From Hyalella azteca (taxonomy: Eukaryota > Arthropoda > Malacostraca > Amphipoda > Hyalellidae): a stretch of 64,000 nt of DNA. Below the pieces are notes generated by a model. The model saw only the letters and a program-made list of their open reading frames with translations. It was not told where the DNA came from and did no database searches. The position numbers and the translations under genes were made by a program. Shown in pieces: positions 1 through 9,235 of the stretch. How positions within the stretch are numbered: the first letter of the stretch is position 1; each line of letters begins with the position of its first letter. The stretch is from NCBI RefSeq assembly GCF_000764305.2, contig NW_025930738.1, forward strand, positions 464,014 through 528,013, given 5' to 3'.

Positions 1-2618
1 CGATGGCGTTGGCGTCGAGCTTGTTATCTTTGTCGGTCTGTGTGATAATCTCAGCATTGGCAGAAGTTCAACCTTCTTTATACATTCTCTAAAGCTAATT
101 ATATGCAGGACTACATTCAAACTGGAATAGAATTTATTTATAAAGTGGTGGTTGATGAACTCACTGCACTATTTAAATGTTCTCTCAACAATCGACACAC
201 CCCAGCTTGCGGTAGGCGGTTACAATGCTCATCATTAAGCATGGTTAATGCATACTCACGATGCCCATCTCGGTCATGACACAGCGGAAATAGTCGACCT
301 CGGTCTTGATCTCGTCGGCGATGAACTTGACGCGAGACGAGGGATAGCGCGGGGCTGATCGCTTCTGTAGAGTTAAGCAACATTTAGCATGGCTTCGCTT
401 GTGAAGGCGCGATCAAATACACTCAGCATCTGCTACTTATAAACCTAATGGTTCAAAAATCCAAGCACAGGTAAATGCACATATCAAGCCCACCAGATCG
501 GGCGTGCGATAAATTATAGGGGGTTTAAATTTTTGACATGAGTTGATTAAAATTCATTCGCGTGACATATGATTGGTGGAAATGAACAATTTTCTTACTA
601 AAAATGACGCATGGCGTAAGCTATAATCAGATTGATGTGTGATATGAGTCTAGATGCACAACCGTCTCTAAAATTTATCATGTTCTGCATCACTATCGAA
701 GTAAATTCGATTCCCAGCATTAAATTCTAAATGATTGGATGCGATATCTGTCATCCGCATCATACATATTGTCCACAAATCTGCATCTCTAAATAAATAA
801 TGTTAGTGAAAATACCGTACAACGCAATGAACTGTTAGAAATGATTACCCAATCACTGACCTGAAGAGGTGATATTTTCATAAGAATGTGTATTTCAGAA
901 GCTAAAACAAAATCGTATTCCAATTAATGACTTGGACTCGTAAGTTTTTTTTTTAAATGAGGTGAAAACACAACAAGCGACAACAACAAATTTGCTGGTT
1001 CAACGTACCTTACGGAAGAGGCTGAAAAGTGTCTGAAAAAAAGAAAAAAAATTGTAAATAAATCTTTAATAGCAAAATTTTTACGCTTACTGAATAAATG
1101 ATGAAAAATAACTGTATAATATTATGGACATTCTTTTTAATAGGTGACGATACTCTTGCCACATATGAATCATTCATATTTCTTATTTTTACAATTACAA
1201 GTATCAACACAAATATACGTGTTGAAAAGCGTTAGCAACAATTTTATTTCTAATCTATCAAATCAGAATCAAATAGTTTATTATAACACAAAAGGTACCT
1301 GGATTCCGTTGTCGTTGGAGACCTGCGGTGCCCTAAACTTAGCGAAGCAGGTGGTAACGGCGCGGTCAACCTCTGCGTGGTACGCCATGGTCGCCTCGGT
1401 ACCGAAGCATGCTTGTCGCACCTGCGCCAGGCAAGGACTTCGTCATTCCCAAGATTTACGTTAGGTTTCATTAAAAGCTACTCAGCGATGCTTAGTGCCT
1501 AATTCAATCTCTTTAAATTCAGTTACAGTTTAAAACAGTGCCTTATTTTTCTAATGAGATTTTCGGCCATCTATAAAGTGCTCATTATGTAGAAACATTT
1601 CTTTTATCACTACTTCTTGAGGTAGTCATCACCTACTTTATTAATTGTATAATCTAATCGATAATTTTTCATTTGATACTGTCTTTCAACTTAAGGTTTT
1701 TAGTTGACGATATCATATTGAATATAGATCTGTAAAGTATTTGCAAAAGACGCACAGTTTAAAAGCAATTGTCTTCATAATAAATTCAGCAAAAATGTTG
1801 ACAAGTGGTCACAAAAGTTTAAATTACAATGAGTATAGAACATTTCTTTAACAGTCTTAATTTCGTTAGTTAATCATACCCGTGGTCCAGGAAAATTCCC
1901 CGATCAAAATATGCATGTGGCTTCTCTTACTATCTCCACTGAATGTAATTTTAATGAGACAAACAATGTAATAAATGCAATTCAATAAATGCACGTCTCC
2001 GGAGTGAAAGCATTACTGCCAAAAACTGCCGTGGCCCCCACATCTTTTCCGCTGAGGATGTTTGTTGGTATGATTATAAATCTTATATAAGCCATAACCT
2101 AGCAGGATACTATAGCCAGGGATATCAGGATAATACTAATAAGGAATCAAAGTTTTTTGCCTGATTTGAATCACTCCGTGACCACGCTTGCTTTTTGAGA
2201 TGCTCTGCATGTAGCTACAAAAATTACAGGGCACCAAGAAACGTGTAACCACATTTATTCATAAATAGTGACATCGTGAAAATTTTGATACGAATAGTTA
2301 TTTTTACACCCCGTTGTTTTGATCCACCAGCGCTGGATATGAGGATCAACAAATTTTTACTTGTAAAAATTGTATGCACAGTAATGATATGACACCACCG
2401 TAACGGGTAGGCTTATGTCACTCTGTCAACGTTGAAATTTAGGCGCCTATAATGGCTACATGTAGGAAAAGGTCTATGGAATAAAAGCCTCAAACCAGTT
2501 CATTCGTACTGACCTTGACGTTGCCGAACTTGTTGAGGTACTCGAACTCGAGGTTGAGCTGCACCTGGGCGGCCGCGAGGCCCAGGAGGGCGAGAAGCAC
2601 AACACACGTTCCCTGCAT
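1..2618 (-). CDS. Secreted cysteine-containing protein, OBP-like core (gene 1, 3'-truncated by window edge)
   Basis: Spliced gene assembled by eye. Coding exons on the minus strand are 2618-2514 (start ATG at 2616-2618), 1421-1299, 1032-1009 (a 24-nt microexon), 364-260 and 37-1 (cut by the window). Every junction is GT-AG and phase 0. About 131 residues are visible. The N-terminus is a signal peptide (residues 1-17, hydrophobic VVLLALLGLAAA, likely cleaved before Gln18). The mature part has a Cys pair 20 residues apart (exon 1421-1299), then an exon ending in CVMTEMGI that splices to TDKDNKLDANAI. This joined stretch closely resembles the third-cysteine region of insect odorant/pheromone-binding proteins. 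Exon boundaries and conserved residues match the gene at 33.96-36.43 kb, which supports the exon model, including the weak acceptor at 1422. Function is unknown; a secreted hydrophobic-ligand carrier is an inference. Confidence 0.8.
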
Positions 2619-3002
2619 GCTGAGGAGGAAGAACATGTTGTGCTTTTAGAGGACCAAGTACAGCTTAGATGAAACGGGAAAACATATTGAATAATTAATT
2701 CCTGTCTCTGTGAAAACGTAGATAAGTCATAAATCAGAAGCGAGGGATGTGCCGCGTGCTTAGATGATTCGTAATCATGCAGTAACTAATTTTGCTACCA
2801 ACAAAAGTTGAAATAAAAAATTCGAAGTAAAATAACGTAAAACTTAAAGTGCTAAATTGTGACCCGAACAATTTTTGGATTTAACCATTGAAAATAGGAG
2901 TGGAATTTAATCATAGAATATAGGCGAATTTCCATTTTTCGCTACTAAGACCTGAAAGCTGCTGTGTGACACTCACCTGACGAGTGAAGACGGAGCTGTG
3001 GT
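2619..3002 (-). other. Non-coding first exon and intron 1 of gene 1
   Basis: A short untranslated exon (about 3000 to 2977) ends in TCAG|GTGAGT. Intron 1 (2976-2620) ends in a pyrimidine-rich CCTCAG just one base before the start codon. The paralogue at 33.7 kb has the same arrangement: a non-coding exon ending TCAG|GTGAGG and an ATG one base after the acceptor. The transcription start is estimated from the TATA position, not seen directly. Confidence 0.7.
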
Positions 3003-3023
3003 GGCACTCAGTGATTCCCTGCA

Positions 3024-3136
3024 TTTATATAGTCTTCCCTCAAGTCCCTCCTACCATGTGACCTTCTTCATCATTGGTCAACGGCTGAATTCTAGAAACA
3101 AACCTCATTGGTCAGATATTCCAGAATGCTTATTGG
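3024..3136 (-). promoter_or_regulatory. TATA promoter of gene 1 with three CCAAT boxes and two TTCnnGAA sites
   Basis: On the minus strand, TATATAAA lies at 3031-3024, about 25-30 bases before the inferred start. Upstream are three CCAAT boxes, each in the context TGACCAAT (3077-3073, 3111-3107, 3136-3132). Between them are two palindromic TTCnnGAA half-site pairs, TTCTAGAA (3090-3097) and TTCCAGAA (3119-3126), which resemble heat-shock-factor half-element dimers. The cluster suggests strong, possibly inducible transcription. The TATA call is firm given the exon downstream; factor assignment is inference. Confidence 0.7.
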
Positions 3137-4134
3137 TCAAATTAGACCTTCGGCAGATTCTGACAAAATAATCGGAGCAAAAAAATATACTCAAAAAATT
3201 TTAATTCCAAGGCTAAGCTCTTCAATCGCCAGCATTGCAGATTCGACGATACAGGCCGATTGAGTATCTCTCAAAGTTCATGTATGTAAAACTATATACA
3301 TCGTGCAATATTCCGAAGAACAAAAAGATAGCACACTATAATTTGCCTATTACATATATCCTAATACTTTTTGTGTTGGTACCATTAGAGGATCTGTAAT
3401 TTTATGCTCAGTGCTATAATCTAGTAGCCTCGCCTAACGATGGTAATAGAGCAAACTTGAAATGGAAAAGTGCGTTTTTTTATTTAAATAAATTTTCAAT
3501 TTGATTTAGTAGTAGAATCATAAAGTATTTCGAAAAATGGCTATCGTACTTTGAATGAGCAATGTGCAGCTCTAAGCTAAACGTGGGTTTTTACGTTTTT
3601 TTCGTAACATTTATCTTATAGTTTGGAATTAGGTTAAGGATTCAGGATTGCAGGAGGGATTTTATGCAACGCTAATACGGACAGCTCAAATCTCAGCGGT
3701 CATCTAACCCCGGGCATGGTAAGAAGAAGCAGTAATAACTAATAAAACATAAGCACTTCAGAATTTTTAATCAGCCTGCAAAATACAATAAACTTGATAG
3801 ACCACAAATACCTTGATAAAAATCGTGTGTATACTCTGGCGACTTGATTATTATTCAATGCATTTGGAATGAAATTCATGGCAACAATAGCAATTGAACT
3901 GAAATGTTGGGGAAGACAAATATAAGAAAGAATTTTATTAAATCTAAAGTTAATATGGCAACAATATTGAGGTCATCTACTGAAGTTCGAGAGTAGCGGA
4001 AAGTTACCTTGCCTTGACCGATTCACATAAATGATTTGGATAATCCCATGATAAATTAAAAATTTATAAGATAGTTAAGGACTATTTATCTAGGCTGAAC
4101 CTTCTGACAAGTATCAGCCGCTAACAGTACTTAG

Positions 4135-4377
4135 ATTGTAAGGCCAGTACATAGATAGTGAGGTCAGTACAGAGATTGTGAGGTCAGTACATAGATTGTG
4201 AGGTCAGCACATAGATTGTGAGGTCAGTACATAGATTGTGAGGTCAGCACGTAGATTGTGAGGTCAGTACATAGATTGTGAGGTCAGTACAGAGATTGTG
4301 AGGTCAGCACGTAGATTGTGAGGTCAGTACATAGATTGTGAGGTCAGTAGAGATTGTGAGGTCAGTGCATAGATTGC
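4135..4377. repeat. Minisatellite, 20-bp unit, about 12 copies
   Basis: The unit is AGGTCAGTACATAGATTGTG, with substitutions such as CAGCACG and CAGTACAG and one shortened copy near 4347. It lies 30 bp from a second, unrelated minisatellite. Confidence 0.95.
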
Positions 4378-4408
4378 GAATTACCTGTTTAACCCCAGTT
4401 AACGTGAA

Positions 4409-4592
4409 ACGTACACGTACCATGACTGTATTGTACACGCACCATGACTGTATGGTACACGCACCATGACTGTATGGTACACGCACCATGACTGTATGGT
4501 ACATGCACCATGACTGTATGGTACACGCACCATGACTGTATGGTACACGGACCATGACTGTATGGTACACGCACCATGACTGTATGGTATGA
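4409..4592. repeat. Minisatellite, 22-bp unit, about 8 copies
   Basis: The unit is built on ACCATGACTGTATGGTACAC. Each copy has partial dyad symmetry (GTACCATACAG next to CATGGT). The array is open in several minus-strand frames and gives repetitive peptides, which I do not regard as genes. Confidence 0.95.
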
Positions 4593-4599
4593 CATCAGC

Positions 4600-5990
4600 T
4601 GACAGAAGAACAGGAGGCATATATAGTACGTTCACAGAAGTTTATTTCACATTCTAATTTCCTACCCCCAAAAATACCAGAGAACCAGGAATTTCCATAA
4701 ACAAAAGCAACTCAATGATGAATCATTCTGACATTTCTTCAGATTTGAAGAAAATCTACTTCGTTGATAATTTATTTATAAAATTTAACATATTTTTTAT
4801 GTTTTCGGTAATAGTCACTAAAATATCCATGAATTAGCAAGTCTAACTGACAAACTTCCCAATAGGCGCGTCATTTCACGGAGTTATATAGGAGAAGAAA
4901 CGCAATATGCACGTCATTAGATTGAGTTACTTAACTGAAGGACAAATTTGCAACGCCATGCTTCAATAATTTGTTACATGCAGCAGCGAATTAAGCTGAG
5001 AACTGGTCAGACTTCTATCACTCGCCTGCTGCAGACGTAAGGGCTTACGTAAGTACTGCATGGCAACAGCCGCTCTCTGCATGGCTGGCTTACGTGTTTG
5101 CCAAAGGCTGAGTTCTTTTTTTCTTCTTCGTTTTAGCAGACCAGTTTCTGGAGCCAAAGGATGTGTTCTTTTTTTTTTCTTCTTTGTTTTAGCAGACCAG
5201 TTTCTGGAGCCGCACTGGCCCCCAGAGCCAAGCCTTTAAGCTGGCCCAATGACAGTGGTCATTATGGTGAAAATGCTGCTAAAATTTTTTACAATCCTTG
5301 TCCGAAGGTTGTATAAACTAATTTATGAGGATTTTTTAATAGTTATTCGGCCGGAATTCTTTTTAAAACGTTAAGGCTTATGGTTACGTATTTATGTAAC
5401 GCATTCAGCCAGTTTTTAATGAATTTATCTGAAACTTAGCAGGACATGATAATGTTAAATGAAGCCACAAAATTAATTAGACACGTGCGCTTCCTAAGTT
5501 ACTAAGTTAATAGTCACTTAATAAATTATCCCTTCGGTTGAAAATGATACTCGTGAAGAACTTACTTCACTGTAAATAAAGCTTGTTATTGGTGATCCTC
5601 GACCTGCTTCATATGCTTTTGTTTTAAATTCATTATTTTATGAGTCCACATAACTAATTTATATTAGCCAACCGCATTTTAGATGTTATTTCTGGAGTCA
5701 TATGTACTATCGATTGTCAAACTTGAAGCTAAACTCACTTTAAAATAAAAATATAAGTAAATCTTATGCCATGTTAATTGAATCTGTCAATCAAAGTAAC
5801 GAAAAAATTTCTGAAGGTTACCTCAGAGAAAAGCAAGAATGAGATAGCGGCCCAGCCAATTTAAGTGTAGTTTTTGCAGCGTTTTTACCTGCGTCATAAA
5901 TTGCGTGCGCTAAGGACGCCCAGTGGTATATCGTTCACTCTCGGCGCACAAGCGCACGCAAGGAAGTTACAGTAAAATGATTACACATCA
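4600..5990. other. Intergenic, with one local 55-bp tandem duplication
   Basis: No gene is recognised. At 5110-5212 a segment (poly-T/CTTCTT tract followed by TTTTAGCAGACCAGTTTCTG) is present twice in direct orientation, separated by a few bases. The rest is AT-rich unique-looking sequence. Confidence 0.7.
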
Positions 5991-6333
5991 ATTACCGACC
6001 AAAGTCACTGTTTCGCTTATTACCTCTGGCTCGCGACCAAGCTGCCTTTAACTGCAGTCATTTAAGCCGCCAGTTTATTGTGGTATTTTGAAATCCTCCA
6101 TTTAAGGCAAGCTTGTCTTCAGAGTCCCTCGATCAAAACTTATAGAATACAATAGAATTGCCGGCACTGAATTGCCGGCCGATTCTTGTACTATTCGTGA
6201 CTTGATTCACAAGGGATCCGGCCTTTGGAACCCAAGCTTTCCACAACTGACGATTGATTGGGATAGCTGCTGGACTTATTTGCCTTGGACTTATTTGTCT
6301 GGGTCAATGATTGGCTGATGATGCCAATCATTG

Positions 6334-6535
6334 TCAATGATTGGCTGATGAACTTACGATCTCTTAACTTTTTTTGAAAGTATAGGCCACGGGCCTATAC
6401 TTTCAAAAAAGTTAAGAGATCATAAGTTCATAAGTCAATCATTGACGGCCTTTCGAGCAAAAAATCCACCAATCAGAGGCAGGAAAATAGAGTGTAAGGA
6501 CCGACGTTCACTTAGCAAGTTCGAAAGTATGGCCC
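6334..6535. mobile_element. MITE with a head-to-head partial copy, forming a palindrome
   Basis: A full copy runs 6391-6535, starting GGGCCTATACTTTCAAAA and ending with the inverted form (TTCGAAAGTATGGCCC). Immediately left, 6334-6387 is an inverted partial copy of the same element, so about 50 bp on each side of 6389 are nearly perfectly palindromic. A second full copy lies at 44739-44883 in a cadherin intron, which defines the element ends. Confidence 0.85.
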
Positions 6536-6719
6536 GTGGTCCGCACGTAAGGTGCTAGGCATTTTAAGACTGAACATATGCTCCTGCATAGCTTCGTCTA
6601 GTCTCCTTAAGGCACAACGAAAGATAACCACTTTAAATTAAATTCATGATTACACTTTTTCGAAGGGTAGAATTATGGGTAGAGGAAATCAGAGTTTGAG
6701 CTTACATTACTAATTGGAG

Positions 6720-7325
6720 GGACTCTGGATTGATCTTTCTAAGCAGAGGTTGTTTACATTTCTAGGTAGAAGGCATCCAAGTTTAAATTTTTAAATAGAC
6801 GGCATCCAATTATATCTCTATAGATAGAAAGCCTCCTAGCTAGCCTTTCTGGGTTGAGGGAATCCGAGTTTAGGTAGAGGGCAATTAAGGTAGAGGGCAA
6901 TCCAAGGTAGAATGCAATAATTGAGTTTACCTCTCTATAGGTATAGAGGACATACTGTTTACTTTTTTGGGTAGAGAACATCCAATTTTACATTTTTAGG
7001 CGGTTGGCATCCGAGTATTCCCATATAGGTACACGGTATCCGAGTATACCTCTCTAGGCAGAGGGCACCCGAATTTATCTTTCTAGGTAGATGGCATCCG
7101 AGTATAGCTATCCAAGTAGAGGGCATCCGAGTTTATTTTTCTAGGTATAAGGCATTTGAGTCTACCTATCTAGGCATATAGGGGGTCTGAGTATATTTTT
7201 CTAGGTAGAAAGCATCTAAGTCTACCTGTCTAGGCAGAGGGCATCCGAGTATATTTTTCTAGGTATAAGGCATCTAAGTCTACCTATCTAGGCAGAGGGC
7301 GTCCGAGTTGAAATTCCTAGGTAGA
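6720..7325. repeat. Degenerate minisatellite, 29-bp monomers in a 58-bp higher-order unit
   Basis: Monomers read TAGGCAGAGGGCATCCGAGT plus a nine-base T-rich tail, alternating with TAGGTATAAGGCATCTAAGT-type monomers. About 20 copies are visible, increasingly degenerate to the left. Only two or three monomers occur at the corresponding place near 20560-20640, so the array expanded in one copy or contracted in the other. Confidence 0.85.
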
Positions 7326-7984
7326 GTGAATGAGTATATACATTCATGAAGAGCAGATTAATTGTTATCTGTACGGTCAGAGAATGATTGAGTGCCAACT
7401 CCTGCACTGTAATCATCAGAGAAGTGTTTCAGTGGCAGCTGGACGGTGTGTCTCAGTTTTACAGGCAGCTTCTTAATTACAGTCTTCCATTCAGTTAGGC
7501 CACACGTTAGGTGGTTGATTTACAGAGAAATTTGCGGTAAATTAAATTAAGTTTAGTCACCGTTTTCTTGGAAAAGGAAACTTTTGTAGTAAAAAGCCCC
7601 ATTTCAATGTGAAAGACCCCAAAAAGTTCAAGCGTTTGATTCCAGCTTAATTCTATGATTTTAACCAATGAATTTTTTAATTTTGACATAAATTTAGGGT
7701 AATATTGGCAACATTATTTTCTATTTTTCCAAGATCTTCTAATTATCGAACAATGTGCAAGGAAGGTTCAAGAAAGAATAATTTCTGTTTTTTCCCTCTT
7801 GGTTCATGGAATTTCCTCTTATTTATATTAAATGCTGCTACTGATACCTAGGTACTCAAAATATTAACCTCTGTGAGGACGAGTGAACTTTTTCCTGACA
7901 ACTAACCTTCTCCTAGTAACCGGTCTCCACCGATATTACGGCACAAGATGCATGAATCCGGCTTTTCACGGCAATAAGTCTTCA

Positions 7985-8400
7985 CTACTCGTGAAGCCAT
8001 GCACTCTGAATTTGAATTGTTGCGCAATATCTTTTCACAAAATGGCTTTCCATCACACCTGGTGCTCACCCAAATTAAAAAGTTTATGTCAAAGCAATAT
8101 ACTGCAGTCGTTCCTAGGTGTGACAATAGGAAAGTTGTTTACTGTTCTTTTCCCTACTTTGGACCTGCATCTGAGACTATGTCAAAGGAATTAAAAGTTT
8201 TATTTGCCAAATATCTTCCGGATGTAAATCTTCATGTGTTGCTGGTTAACAATTTTAGAATCGGCTCTTTTTTCAGGTATAAGGATACCCTACCTGTTCC
8301 TATGCGATCGTCACTAGTTTACAGATATAGTTGTGCGCAGTGCGCATCAGCGTACGTCGGTATGACGGCACGCAATTTCTATACTAGGCTGGATTTTCTG
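7985..8400 (+). mobile_element. Penelope-like retroelement fragment (linker plus start of GIY-YIG nuclease)
   Basis: The plus-strand frame from 7987 encodes the region C-terminal to the reverse transcriptase of Penelope-like elements. It shows an NGFPSHLV helix, then VVYCSFPYFGPASETMSKEL, a KDTLPVPMRSSLVYRY stretch and CAQCASAYVGMTARNFYTR. The last of these matches the C-x2-C plus GIY-YIG endonuclease start (YVG, conserved Arg). The downstream catalytic Glu and the whole reverse transcriptase are absent, so this is a dead 5'-truncated and 3'-interrupted copy. It lies inside duplication module B copy 1 and I see no counterpart in copy 2. Confidence 0.75.
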
Positions 8401-8816
8401 AACAGAATTTTGTGGTTTGAACTGACGATGGAGCTGGACTCCGAAACGTTTTCTCTTATAAAGATATGGTGAATTTTTGTGGTATTTTCTTTGCTTTTAA
8501 ATTCCTGGTTAACTTGCGATTCAAGCAAACAAGTGATTTTAATATTCACTACTCGTATTATAGTAGACTTTTAACAATGAATGGTTCGCCAATTTAGGTT
8601 GATCGACACTAACATAAAATGATGCGCCACTAACATAAAGCACTATTTTGTGCCCTGTTATACTCGCGAGTATTTCCTTATATGCGGATAGTCTGCTTCA
8701 GTGAGCCTCCAATCACGCAACATCTACCAACAGCTTTGAAAAGACCACGCAGAAAATCTAAGGTAAGACTGGCTATGGCCTATGGGCCTCTTTACCTTGG
8801 GATGTCAACGCGGATA

Positions 8817-8839
8817 TATGTATATATATATATATATGT
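8817..8839. repeat. (TA)n microsatellite
   Basis: Short run of alternating TA with two G interruptions, at the right end of the block shared with 21450-21480. Confidence 0.8.
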
Positions 8840-9099
8840 TCGAACGTAACTCGTAATTATATTTTTAAAACAACACAGTAAGTGAAACGACTTCCTAAAC
8901 AACTGCATTGGCCGTGGAAGTTTTTGTTGCCAAATGACGACCCAGCTGAAGCTCTATAACATCTTTAAGTTTCACTTTATTGTTTGGAATTACGAGTATC
9001 TTGTCCCTGCATAAAAATATTGTTTAGTTCCGAAACTTACGTTGAGGTTGAGGGAGAAAAATCTCCACCAGTTTTCTCTCGCCATGTACCACTCAGAAA

Positions 9100-9235
9100 T
9101 AGGCAAAATAAGTAAATATTAATAAATAAGTATTAAATATTTAATAATAAAGTAAATATTAATAAGTAATATTAATAAGTAAATAGTAAATAATAATATT
9201 ATATATAAGTAAATATTAATAATAAAATAGGCAAG
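9100..9235. repeat. AT-rich low-complexity tract (AAATATTAATAAGT-type)
   Basis: Irregular reiteration of AAGTAAATATTAATAATA-like sequence. No coding content. Confidence 0.8.

Larger units (their letters stand above)
5995..9075. repeat. Segmental-duplication module B, copy 1
   Basis: Diverged direct copy of 20230-21700. Matching landmarks in the same order are the TTTATTGTGGTATTT block (6075 and 20286), the 29-bp repeat remnant (7300 and 20600), the GAGTGAACTTTTT...CCGGTCT block (7880 and 21055), the TGAAAAGACCA...CTTGGGATGTCA block (8735 and 21390) and the TTTACTTCATTG-like block (8970 and 21620). Copy 1 is longer because MITEs (6.3-6.5 kb), an expanded minisatellite (6.7-7.3 kb) and a retroelement fragment (about 8.0-8.4 kb) lie inside it. 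Confidence 0.7.

Noticed and set aside
4304..4635. Minus-strand open frames with YHTVMVRVPYSHG repeats
   Set aside because: By-product of the 22-bp minisatellite; the same sequence is open in three frames.
4135..7325. Regularly spaced repeats that could suggest a CRISPR array
   Set aside because: Units are contiguous with no unique spacers, and the surrounding genes are spliced and eukaryotic.
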